The position numbers and the translations under genes are program-made. A stretch of 64,000 nt of DNA from Tritrichomonas musculus (Eukaryota; Parabasalia; Tritrichomonadida; Tritrichomonadidae), in contig JAPFFF010000024.1 of assembly GCA_039105265.1 (NCBI GenBank), positions 1 through 64,000 on the forward strand, given 5' to 3'. The notes beneath the pieces were generated by a model. The model was not told where the DNA came from. It ran no database searches and saw only the letters and a program-made list of their open reading frames with translations. Every line of letters begins with the position of its first letter. The first letter of the stretch is position 1. This document shows, in pieces, positions 12,011 to 24,300 of the stretch.

Positions 12011-15000
12011 TTCTTGGCTGAATTGTTCCTTGGCTGAGTTGTTTCTTGGCTGAGTTGCTCCTTGGCTGAGTTGCTCCTTGGGTAAGTTGTTCCTTGGCTG
12101 AGTTGTTCCTTTGCTGAGTTGTTTCTTGGCTGAATTGTTCTTTGGCTGAGTTGTTCCTTGGCTGAGTTGTTCCTTGGCTAAGTTGTTCCTTGGCTGAGTT
12201 GTTCCTTTGCTGAGTTGTTTCTTGGCTGAGTTGCTCCTTGGCTAAGTTGATTTTTGGCTGAGTTGCTTCTTGGGTAAGTTGTTCCTTTGCTGAGTTGTTT
12301 CTTGGCTGAATTGTTCCTTGGCTGAGTTGTTTCTTGGCTGAGTTGCTCCTTGGCTGAGTTGCTTCTTGGGTAAGTTGTTCCTTTGCTGAGTTGTTTCTTG
12401 GCTGGATTGTTCCTTGGCTCAGTTGTTTCTTGGATGAGTTGCTCCTTGGCTGAGTTGCTCCTTGGGTAAGTTGTTCCTTGGCTGAGTTGTTCCTTTGCTG
12501 GCAGTTGTTTCTTGGCTGAATTGTTCTTTGGCTGAGTTGTTCCTTGGCTGAGTTGTTCCTTGGCTAAGTTGTTCCTTGGCTGAGTTGTTCCTTGGCTGAG
12601 TTGTTTCTTGGCTGAGTTGCTCCTTGGCTAAGTTGTTTTTTGGATGAGTTGCTCCTTGGCTAAGTTGTTTTTTGGCTGAGTTGCTTCTTGGGTAAGTTGT
12701 TCCTTTGCTGAGTTGTTTCTTGGCTGAATTGTTCCTTGGCTGAGTTGTTTCTTGGCTGAGTTGCTCCTTGGCTGAGTTGCTCCTTGGGTAAGTTGTTCCT
12801 TGGCTGAGTTGTTCCTTTGCTGAGTTGTTTCTTGGCTGAATTGTTCCTTGGCTGAGTTGTTTCTTGGCTGAGATGTTTCTTTGCTAAGTTGTTCCTTGGC
12901 TGAGTTGTTTCTTGGGTAAGTTGTTCCTTGGCTGAGTTGTTTCTTGGCTGAGTTGTTTCTTGGCTGAATTGTTCCTTGGCTGAGTTGTTTCTTGGCTGAG
13001 ATGTTTCTTTGCTAAGTTGTTCCTTGGCTGAGTTGTTTCTTGGGTAAGTTGTTCCTTGGCTGAGTTGTTTCTTGGGTAAGTTGTTCCTTGGCTGAGTTGT
13101 TCCTTGGCTGAGTTGTTTCTTGGCTGAGATGTTTCTTTGCTAAGTTGTTCCTTGGCTGAGTTGTTTCTTGGGTAAGTTGTTCCTTGGCTGAGTTGTTTCT
13201 TGGCTGAGTTGTTTCTTGGCTGAGTTGTTCCTTGGCTGAGTTGTTTCTTGGCTGAGTTGTTTCTTGGCTGAATTGTTCCTTGGCTGAATTGTTCCTTGGC
13301 TGAGTTGTTTCTTGGCTGAGATGTTTCTTTGCTAAGTTGTTCCTTGGCTGAGTTGTTTCTTGGGTAAGTTGTTCCTTGGCTGATTTGTTTCTTTGCTGAG
13401 TTGTTCCTTGGCTGAGTTGTTCCTTGGCTGAGTTGTTTCTTGGCTGAGATGTTTCTTTGCTAAGTTGTTCCTTGGCTGAGTTGTTTCTTGGGTAAGTTGT
13501 TCCTTGGCTGAGTTGTTTCTTGGCTGAGTTGTTTCTTGGCTGAGTTGTTTCTTGGCTGAATTGTTCCTTGGCTGAGTTGTTTCTTGGCTGAGATGTTTCT
13601 TTGCTAAGTTGTTCCTTGGCTGAGTTGTTTCTTGGGTAAGTTGTTCCTTGGCTGAGTTGTTTCTTGGCTGAGTTGTTTCTTGGCTGAATTGTTCCTTGGC
13701 TGAGTTGTTTCTTGGCTGAGATGTTTCTTTGCTAAGTTGTTCCTTGGCTGAGTTGTTTCTTGGGTAAGTTGTTCCTTGGCTGAGTTGTTTCTTGGCTGAA
13801 TTGTTCCTTGGCTGAGTTGTTTCTTGGCTGAATTGTTCCTTGGCTGAGTTGTTTCTTGGCTGAGTTGTTTCTTGGCTGAATTGTTCCTTGGCTGAGTTGT
13901 TTCTTGGCTGAATTGTTCCTTGGCTGAGTTGTTTCTTGGCTGAATTGCTCCTTGACTGAGTTGCTCCTTGGGTAAGTTGTTCCTTGGCTGAGTTGTTCCT
14001 TTGCTGAGTTTTTTCTTGGCTGAATTGTTCCTTGGCTGAGTTGTTTCTTGGCTGAATTGTTCCTTGGCTGAGTTGTTTCTTGGCTGAGATGTTTCTTTGC
14101 TAAGTTGTTTTTGGCTGAGTTGCTTCTTGGCTGAGTTGCTCCTTGTCTGAGTTGCTCCTTGGGTAAGTTGTTCCTTTGCTGAGTTGTTCCTTTGCTGAGT
14201 TGTTTCTTGGCTGAATTGTTCCTTGGCTGAGTTGTTTTTTGGCTGAGTTGCTCCTTGGCTAAGTTGTTTTTTGGCTGAGTTTCTTCTTGGGTAAGTTGTT
14301 CCTTGGATGAGTTGTTTTTTGGCTGAGTTACTCCTTGGCTGAGTTGTTCCCTGGCTGAGTTGTTCCTTGGCTGAGATTTTTCTTTGCTAAGTTGTTTTTT
14401 GGATGAGTTGCTTCTTGGGTAAGTTGTTCCTTTGCTGAGTTGTTTCTTGGCTGGATTGTTCCTTGGCTGAGTTGTTTCTTGGCTGAGTTGCTCCTTGGCT
14501 GAGTTGCTTCTTGGGTAAGTTGTTCCTTGGCTGAGTTGTTCCTTTGCTGAGTTGTTTCTTGGCTGAATTGTTCTTTGGCTGAGTTGTTCCTTTGCTGAGT
14601 TGTTTTTTGGCTGAGTTGCTCCTTGGCTAAGTTGATTTTTGGCTGAGTTGCTTCTTGGGTAAGTTGTTCCTTTGCTGAGTTGTTTCTTGGCTGAATTGTT
14701 CCTTGGCTGAGTTGTTTCTTGGCTGAGTTGCTCCTTGGCTGAGTTGCTCCTTGGGTAAGTTGTTCCTTGGCTGAGTTGTTTCTTGGCTGGATTGTTCCTT
14801 GGCTGAGTTGTTTCTTGGCTGAGTTGCTCCTTGGCTGAGTTGCTCCTTGGGTAAGTTGTTCCTTGGCTGAGTTGTTCCTTTGCTGAGTTGTTTCTTGGCT
14901 GAGTTGTTTTTTGGCTGAGTTGCTCCTTGGCTAAGTTGTTTTTTGGCTGAGTTTCTTCTTGGGTAAGTTGTTCCTTGGATGAGTTGTTTTTTGGCTGAGT

Positions 15001-18000
15001 TACTCCTTGCCTGAGTTGTTCCTTGGCTGAGTTGTTCCTTGCCTGAGTTGTTCCTTGGCTGAGTTGTTCCTTGGCTGAGTTGTTTCTTGGCTGAGTTGCT
15101 CCTTGGCTAAGTTGTTTTTTGGATGAGTTGCTTCTTGGGTAAGTTGTTCCTTTGCTGAGTTGTTTCTTGGCTGGATTGTTTCTTGGCTGAGTTGTTTCTT
15201 GGCTGAGTTGCTCCTTGGCTGAGTTGCTCCTTGGGTAAGTTGTTCCTTGGCTGAGTTGTTCCTTTGCTGAGTTGTTTCTTGGCTGAATTGTTCTTTGGCT
15301 GAGTTGTTCCTTGGCTGAGTTGTTCCTTGGCTAAGTTGTTTTTTGGCTGAGTTGCTCCTTGGCTAAGTTGATTTTTGGCTGAGTTGCTTCTTGGGTAAGT
15401 TGTTCCTTTGCTGAATTGTTTCTTGGCTGAGTTGTTCCTTGGCTGAGTTGCTCCTTGGCTGAGTTGCTCCTTGGGTAAGTTGTTCCTTTGCTGAGTTGTT
15501 TCTTGGCTGGATTGTTCCTTGGCTGAGTTGTTTCTTGGCTGAGTTGCTCCTTGGCTGAGTTGCTCCTTGGGTAAGTTGTTCCTTGGCTGAGTTGTTCCTT
15601 TGCTGAGTTGTTTCTTGGCTGAATTGTTCTTTGGCTGAGTTGTTCCTTGGCTGAGTTGTTCCTTGGCTAAGTTGTTCCTTGGCTGAGTTGTTCCTTTGCT
15701 GAGTTGTTTCTTGGCTGAGTTGCTCCTTGGCTAAGTTGATTTTTGGCTGAGTTGCTTCTTGGGTAAGTTGTTCCTTTGCTGAGTTGTTTCTTGGCTGAAT
15801 TGTTCCTTGGCTGAGTTGTTTCTTGGCTGAGTTGCTCCTTGGCTGAGTTGCTTCTTGGGTAAGTTGTTCCTTTGCTGAGTTGTTTCTTGGCTGGATTGTT
15901 CCTTGGCTCAGTTGTTTCTTGGCTGAGTTGCTCCTTGGCTGAGTTGCTCCTTGGGTAAGTTGTTCCTTGGCTGAGTTGTTCCTTTGCTGAGTTGTTTCTT
16001 GGCTGAATTGTTCTTTGGCTGAGTTGTTCCTTGGCTGAGTTGTTCCTTGGCTAAGTTGTTCCTTGGCTGGATTGTTCCTTGCCTGAGTTGTTTCTTGGCT
16101 GAGTTGTTTCTTGGGTAAGTTGTTCCTTGGCTGAGTTGTTTCTTGGCTGAGTTGCTCCTTGGCTGAGTTGCTCCTTGGGTAAGTTGTTCCTTGGCTGAGT
16201 TGTTTCTTGGCTGAATTGTTCCTTGGCTGAGTTGTTTTTTGGCTGAGTTGCTCCTTGGCTAAGTTGTTTTTTGGCTGAGTTTCTTCTTGGGTAAGTTGTT
16301 CCTTGGATGAGTTGTTTCTTGGCTGAGTTACTCCTTGCCTGAGTTGTTCCTTGGCTGAGTTGTTCCTTGGCTGAGTTGTTCCTTGGCTGAGTTGTTCCTT
16401 GGCTGAGTTGTTTCTTGGCTGAGATGTTTCTTTGCTAAGTTGTTCCTTGGCTGAGTTGTTTCTTGGGTAAGTTGTTCCTTGGCTGAGTTGTTTCTTGGCT
16501 GAGTTGTTTCTTGGCTGAATTGTTCCTTGGCTGAGTTGTTTCTTGGCTGAGATGTTTCTTTGCTAAGTTGTTCCTTGGCTGAGTTGTTTCTTGGGTAAGT
16601 TGTTCCTTGGCTGAGTTGTTTCTTGGGTAAGTTGTTCCTTGGCTGAGTTGTTTCTTGGCTGAGATGTTTCTTTGCTAAGTTGTTCCTTGGCTGAGTTGTT
16701 TCTTGGGTAAGTTGTTCCTTGGCTGAGTTGTTTCTTGGCTGAGTTGTTTCTTGGCTGAGTTGTTCCTTGGCTGAGTTGTTTCTTGGCTGAGTTGTTTCTT
16801 GGCTGAATTGTTCCTTGGCTGAATTGTTCCTTGGCTGAGTTGTTTCTTGGCTGAGATGTTTCTTTGCTAAGTTGTTCCTTGGCTGAGTTGTTTCTTGGGT
16901 AAGTTGTTCCTTGGCTGATTTGTTTCTTTGCTGAGTTGTTCCTTGGCTGAGTTGTTCCTTGGCTGAGTTGTTTCTTGGCTGAGATGTTTCTTTGCTAAGT
17001 TGTTCCTTGGCTGAGTTGTTTCTTGGGTAAGTTGTTCCTTGGCTGAGTTGTTTCTTGGCTGAGTTGTTTCTTGGCTGAGTTGTTTCTTGGCTGAATTGTT
17101 CCTTGGCTGAGTTGTTTCTTGGCTGAGATGTTTCTTTGCTAAGTTGTTCCTTGGCTGAGTTGTTTCTTGGGTAAGTTGTTCCTTGGCTGAGTTGTTTCTT
17201 GGCTGAGTTGTTTCTTGGCTGAATTGTTCCTTGGCTGAGTTGTTTCTTGGCTGAGATGTTTCTTTGCTAAGTTGTTCCTTGGCTGAGTTGTTTCTTGGGT
17301 AAGTTGTTCCTTGGCTGAGTTGTTTCTTGGCTGAATTGTTCCTTGGCTGAGTTGTTTCTTGGCTGAATTGTTCCTTGGCTGAGTTGTTTCTTGGCTGAGT
17401 TGTTTCTTGGCTGAATTGTTCCTTGGCTGAGTTGTTTCTTGGCTGAATTGTTCCTTGGCTGAGTTGTTTCTTGGCTGAATTGCTCCTTGACTGAGTTGCT
17501 CCTTGGGTAAGTTGTTCCTTGGCTGAGTTGTTCCTTTGCTGAGTTTTTTCTTCGCTGAATTGTTCCTTGGCTGAGTTGTTTCTTGGCTGAATTGTTCCTT
17601 GGCTGAGTTGTTTCTTGGCTGAGATGTTTCTTTGCTAAGTTGTTTTTGGCTGAGTTGCTTCTTGGCTGAGTTGCTCCTTGTCTGAGTTGCTCCTTGGGTA
17701 AGTTGTTCCTTTGCTGAGTTGTTCCTTTGCTGAGTTGTTTCTTGGCTGAATTGTTCCTTGGCTGAGTTGTTTATTGGCTGAGTTTCTTCTTGGGTAAGTT
17801 GTTCCTTGGATGAGTTGTTTTTTGGCTGAGTTACTCCTTGGCTGAGTTGTTCCCTGGCTGAGTTGTTCCTTGGCTGAGATTTTTCTTTGCTAAGTTGTTT
17901 TTTGGATGAGTTGCTTCTTGGGTAAGTTGTTCCTTTGCTGAGTTGTTTCTTGGCTGGATTGTTCCTTGGCTGAGTTGTTTCTTGGCTGAGTTGCTCCTTG

Positions 18001-18369
18001 GCTGAGTTGCTTCTTGGGTAAGTTGTTCCTTGGCTGAGTTGTTCCTTTGCTGAGTTGTTTCTTGGCTGAATTGTTCTTTGGCTGAGTTGTTCCTTTGCTA
18101 AGTTGATTTTTGGCTGAGTTGCTTCTTGGGTAAGTTGTTCCTTTGCTGAGTTGTTTCTTGGCTGAATTGTTCCTTGGCTGAGTTGTTTCTTGGCTGAGTT
18201 GCTCCTTGGCTGAGTTGCTCCTTGGGTAAGTTGTTCCTTGGCTGAGTTGTTTCTTGGCTGGATTGTTCCTTGGCTGAGTTGTTTCTTGGCTGAGTTGCTC
18301 CTTGGCTGAGTTGCTCCTTGGGTAAGTTGTTCCTTGGCTGAGTTGTTCCTTTGCTGAGTTGTTTCTTGG

Positions 18370-21300
18370 CTGAGTTGTTTTTTGGCTGAGTTGCTCCTTG
18401 GCTAAGTTGTTTTTTGGCTGAGTTTCTTCTTGGGTAAGTTGTTCCTTGGATGAGTTGTTTTTTGGCTGAGTTACTCCTTGCCTGAGTTGTTCCTTGGCTG
18501 AGTTGTTCCTTGCCTGAGTTGTTCCTTGGCTGAGTTGTTCCTTGGCTGAGTTGTTTCTTGGCTGAGTTGCTCCTTGGCTAAGTTGTTTTTTGGATGAGTT
18601 GCTTCTTGGGTAAGTTGTTCCTTTGCTGAGTTGTTTCTTGGCTGGATTGTTTCTTGGCTGAGTTGTTTCTTGGCTGAGTTGCTCCTTGGCTGAGTTGCTC
18701 CTTGGGTAAGTTGTTCCTTGGCTGAGTTGTTCCTTTGCTGAGTTGTTTCTTGGCTGAATTGTTCTTTGGCTGAGTTGTTCCTTGGCTGAGTTGTTCCTTG
18801 GCTAAGTTGTTTTTTGGCTGAGTTGCTCCTTGGCTAAGTTGATTTTTGGCTGAGTTGCTTCTTGGGTAAGTTGTTCCTTTGCTGAATTGTTTCTTGGCTG
18901 AGTTGTTCCTTGGCTGAGTTGCTCCTTGGCTGAGTTGCTCCTTGGGTAAGTTGTTCCTTTGCTGAGTTGTTTCTTGGCTGAATTGTTCCTTGGCTGAGTT
19001 GTTTCTTGGCTGAGTTGCTCCTTGGCTGAGTTGCTCCTTGGGTAAGTTGTTCCTTGGCTGAGTTGTTCCTTTGCTGAGTTGTTTCTTGGGTGAATTGTTC
19101 TTTGGCTGAGTTGTTCCTTGGCTGAGTTGTTCCTTGGCTAAGTTGTTCCTTGGCTGAGTTGTTCCTTTGCTGAGTTGTTTCTTGGCTGAGTTGCTCCTTG
19201 GCTAAGTTGATTTTTGGCTGAGTTGCTTCTTGGGTAAGTTGTTCCTTTGCTGAGTTGTTTCTTGGCTGAATTGTTCCTTGGCTGAGTTGTTTCTTGGCTG
19301 AGTTGCTCCTTGGCTGAGTTGCTTCTTGGGTAAGTTGTTCCTTTGCTGAGTTGTTTCTTGGCTGGATTGTTCCTTGGCTCAGTTGTTTCTTGGCTGAGTT
19401 GCTCCTTGGCTGAGTTGCTCCTTGGGTAAGTTGTTCCTTGGCTGAGTTGTTCCTTTGCTGAGTTGTTTCTTGGCTGAATTGTTCTTTGGCTGAGTTGTTC
19501 CTTGGCTGAGTTGTTCCTTGGCTAAGTTGTTCCTTGGCTGAGTTGTTCCTTTGCTGAGTTGTTTCTTGGCTGAGTTGCTCCTTGGCTAAGTTGTTTTTTG
19601 GCTGAGTTGCTCCTTGGCTAAGTTGTTTTTTGGCTGAGTTGCTTCTTGGGTAAGTTGTTCCTTTGCTGAGTTGTTTCTTGGCTGAATTGTTCCTTGGCTG
19701 AGTTGTTTCTTGGCTGAGTTGCTCCTTGGCTGAGTTGCTCCTTGGGTAAGTTGTTCCTTGGCTGAGTTGTTCCTTTGCTGAGTTGTTTCTTGGCTGAATT
19801 GTTCCTTGGCTGAGTTGTTTCTTGGCTGAATTGTTCCTTGGCTGAGTTGTTTTTTGGCTGAGTTGCTCCTTGGCTAAGTTGTTTTTTGGCTGAGTTTCTT
19901 CTTGGGTAAGTTGTTCCTTGGATGAGTTGTTTTTTGGCTGAGTTACTCCTTGCCTGAGTTGTTCCTTGGCTGAGTTGTTCCTTGGCTGAGTTGTTCCTTG
20001 GCTGAGTTGTTTCTTGGCTGAGTTGCTCCTTGGCTAAGTTGTTTTTTGGATGAGTTGTTCCTTGGCTGAGTTGTTTCTTGGCTGAGATGTTTCTTTGCTA
20101 AGTTGTTCCTTGGCTGAGTTGTTTCTTGGGTAAGTTGTTCCTTGGCTGAGTTGTTTCTTGGCTGAGTTGTTTCTTGGCTGAGTTGTTCCTTGGCTGAGTT
20201 GTTTCTTGGCTGAGTTGTTTCTTGGCTGAATTGTTCCTTGGCTGAATTGTTCCTTGGCTGAGTTGTTTCTTGGCTGAGATGTTTCTTTGCTAAGTTGTTC
20301 CTTGGCTGAGTTGTTTCTTGGGTAAGTTGTTCCTTGGCTGATTTGTTTCTTTGCTGAGTTGTTCCTTGGCTGAGTTGTTCCTTGGCTGAGTTGTTTCTTG
20401 GCTGAGATGTTTCTTTGCTAAGTTGTTCCTTGGCTGAGTTGTTTCTTGGGTAAGTTGTTCCTTGGCTGAGTTGTTTCTTGGCTGAGTTGTTTCTTGGCTG
20501 AGTTGTTTCTTGGCTGAATTGTTCCTTGGCTGAGTTGTTTCTTGGCTGAGATGTTTCTTGGGTAAGTTGTTCCTTGGCTGAGTTGTTTCTTGGGTAAGTT
20601 GTTCCTTGGCTGAGTTGTTTCTTGGCTGAGTTGTTTCTTGGCTGAATTGTTCCTTGGCTGAGTTGTTTCTTGGCTGAGATGTTTCTTTGCTAAGTTGTTC
20701 CTTGGCTGAGTTGTTTCTTGGGTAAGTTGTTCCTTGGCTGAGTTGTTTCTTGGCTGAATTGTTCCTTGGCTGAGTTGTTTCTTGGCTGAATTGTTCCTTG
20801 GCTGAGTTGTTTCTTGGCTGAGTTGTTTCTTGGCTGAATTGTTCCTTGGCTGAGTTGTTTCTTGGCTGAATTGTTCCTTGGCTGAGTTGTTTCTTGGCTG
20901 AATTGCTCCTTGACTGAGTTGCTCCTTGGGTAAGTTGTTCCTTGGCTGAGTTGTTCCTTTGCTGAGTTTTTTCTTCGCTGAATTGTTCCTTGGCTGAGTT
21001 GTTTCTTGGCTGAATTGTTCCTTGGCTGAGTTGTTTCTTGGCTGAGATGTTTCTTTGCTAAGTTGTTTTTGGCTGAGTTGCTTCTTGGCTGAGTTGCTCC
21101 TTGTCTGAGTTGCTCCTTGGGTAAGTTGTTCCTTTGCTGAGTTGTTCCTTTGCTGAGTTGTTTCTTGGCTGAATTGTTCCTTGGCTGAGTTGTTTTTTGG
21201 CTGAGTTGCTCCTTGGCTAAGTTGTTTTTTGGCTGAGTTTCTTCTTGGGTAAGTTGTTCCTTGGATGAGTTGTTTTTTGGCTGAGTTACTCCTTGGCTGA

Positions 21301-24300
21301 GTTGTTCCCTGGCTGAGTTGTTCCTTGGCTGAGATTTTTCTTTGCTAAGTTGTTTTTTGGATGAGTTGCTTCTTGGGTAAGTTGTTCCTTTGCTGAGTTG
21401 TTTCTTGGCTGGATTGTTCCTTGGCTGAGTTGTTTCTTGGCTGAGTTGCTCCTTGGCTGAGTTGCTTCTTGGGTAAGTTGTTCCTTGGCTGAGTTGTTCC
21501 TTTGCTGAGTTGTTTCTTGGCTGAATTGTTCTTTGGCTGAGTTGTTCCTTTGCTGAGTTGTTTTTTGGCTGAGTTGCTCCTTGGCTAAGTTGATTTTTGG
21601 CTGAGTTGCTTCTTGGGTAAGTTGTTCCTTTGCTGAGTTGTTTCTTGGCTGAATTGTTCCTTGGCTGAGTTGTTTCTTGGCTGAGTTGCTCCTTGGCTGA
21701 GTTGCTCCTTGGGTAAGTTGTTCCTTGGCTGAGTTGTTTCTTGGCTGGATTGTTCCTTGGCTGAGTTGTTTCTTGGCTGAGTTGCTCCTTGGCTGAGTTG
21801 CTCCTTGGGTAAGTTGTTCCTTGGCTGAGTTGTTCCTTTGCTGAGTTGTTTCTTGGCTGAGTTGTTTTTTGGCTGAGTTGCTCCTTGGCTAAGTTGTTTT
21901 TTGGCTGAGTTTCTTCTTGGGTAAGTTGTTCCTTGGATGAGTTGTTTTTTGGCTGAGTTACTCCTTGCCTGAGTTGTTCCTTGGCTGAGTTGTTCCTTGC
22001 CTGAGTTGTTCCTTGGCTGAGTTGTTCCTTGGCTGAGTTGTTTCTTGGCTGAGTTGCTCCTTGGCTAAGTTGTTTTTTGGATGAGTTGCTTCTTGGGTAA
22101 GTTGTTCCTTTGCTGAGTTGTTTCTTGGCTGGATTGTTTCTTGGCTGAGTTGTTTCTTGGCTGAGTTGCTCCTTGGCTGAGTTGCTCCTTGGGTAAGTTG
22201 TTCCTTGGCTGAGTTGTTCCTTTGCTGAGTTGTTTCTTGGCTGAATTGTTCTTTGGCTGAGTTGTTCCTTGGCTGAGTTGTTCCTTGGCTAAGTTGTTTT
22301 TTGGCTGAGTTGCTCCTTGGCTAAGTTGATTTTTGGCTGAGTTGCTTCTTGGGTAAGTTGTTCCTTTGCTGAATTGTTTCTTGGCTGAGTTGTTCCTTGG
22401 CTGAGTTGCTCCTTGGCTGAGTTGCTCCTTGGGTAAGTTGTTCCTTTGCTGAGTTGTTTCTTGGCTGGATTGTTCCTTGGCTCAGTTGTTTCTTGGCTGA
22501 GTTGCTCCTTGGCTGAGTTGCTCCTTGGGTAAGTTGTTCCTTGGCTGAGTTGTTCCTTTGCTGAGTTGTTTCTTGGCTGAATTGTTCTTTGGCTGAGTTG
22601 TTCCTTGGCTGAGTTGTTCCTTGGCTAAGTTGTTCCTTGGCTGAGTTGTTCCTTTGCTGAGTTGTTCCTTGGCTGAGTTGCTCCTTGGCTAAGTTGATTT
22701 TTGGCTGAGTTGCTTCTTGGGTAAGTTGTTCCTTTGCTGAGTTGTTTCTTGGCTGAATTGTTCCTTGGCTGAGTTGTTTCTTGGCTGAGTTGCTCCTTGG
22801 CTGAGTTGCTTCTTGGGTAAGTTGTTCCTTTGCTGAGTTGTTTCTTGGCTGGATTGTTCCTTGGCTCAGTTGTTTCTTGGCTGAGTTGCTCCTTGGCTGA
22901 GTTGCTCCTTGGGTAAGTTGTTCCTTGGCTGAGTTGTTCCTTTGCTGAGTTGTTTCTTGGCTGAATTGTTCTTTGGCTGAGTTGTTCCTTGGCTGAGTTG
23001 TTCCTTGGCTAAGTTGTTCCTTGGCTGGATTGTTCCTTGCCTGAGTTGTTTCTTGGCTGAGTTGTTTCTTGGGTAAGTTGTTCCTTGGCTGAGTTGTTTC
23101 TTGGCTGAGTTGCTCCTTGGCTGAGTTGCTCCTTGGGTAAGTTGTTCCTTGGCTGAGTTGTTTCTTGGCTGAATTGTTCCTTGGCTGAGTTGTTTTTTGG
23201 CTGAGTTGCTCCTTGGCTAAGTTGTTTTTTGGCTGAGTTTCTTCTTGGGTAAGTTGTTCCTTGGATGAGTTGTTTTTTGGCTGAGTTACTCCTTGCCTGA
23301 GTTGTTCCTTGGCTGAGTTGTTCCTTGCCTGAGTTGTTCCTTGGCTGAGTTGTTCCTTGGCTGAGTTGTTTCTTGGCTGAGTTGCTCCTTGGCTAAGTTG
23401 TTTTTTGGATGAGTTGCTTCTTGGGTAAGTTGTTCCTTTGCTGAGTTGTTTCTTGGCTGGATTGTTTCTTGGCTGAGTTGTTTCTTGGCTGAGTTGCTCC
23501 TTGGCTGAGTTGCTCCTTGGGTAAGTTGTTCCTTGGCTGAGTTGTTCCTTTGCTGAGTTGTTTCTTGGCTGAATTGTTCTTTGGCTGAGTTGTTCCTTGG
23601 CTGAGTTGTTCCTTGGCTAAGTTGTTTTTTGGCTGAGTTGCTCCTTGGCTAAGTTGATTTTTGGCTGAGTTGCTTCTTGGGTAAGTTGTTCCTTTGCTGA
23701 ATTGTTTCTTGGCTGAGTTGTTCCTTGGCTGAGTTGCTCCTTGGCTGAGTTGCTCCTTGGGTAAGTTGTTCCTTTGCTGAGTTGTTTCTTGGCTGAATTG
23801 TTCCTTGGCTGAGTTGTTTCTTGGCTGAGTTGCTCCTTGGCTGAGTTGCTCCTTGGGTAAGTTGTTCCTTGGCTGAGTTGTTCCTTTGCTGAGTTGTTTC
23901 TTGGGTGAATTGTTCTTTGGCTGAGTTGTTCCTTGGCTGAGTTGTTCCTTGGCTAAGTTGTTCCTTGGCTGAGTTGTTCCTTTGCTGAGTTGTTTCTTGG
24001 CTGAGTTGCTCCTTGGCTAAGTTGATTTTTGGCTGAGTTGCTTCTTGGGTAAGTTGTTCCTTTGCTGAGTTGTTTCTTGGCTGAATTGTTCCTTGGCTGA
24101 GTTGTTTCTTGGCTGAGTTGCTCCTTGGCTGAGTTGCTTCTTGGGTAAGTTGTTCCTTTGCTGAGTTGTTTCTTGGCTGGATTGTTCCTTGGCTCAGTTG
24201 TTTCTTGGCTGAGTTGCTCCTTGGCTGAGTTGCTCCTTGGGTAAGTTGTTCCTTGGCTGAGTTGTTCCTTTGCTGAGTTGTTTCTTGGCTGAATTGTTCT

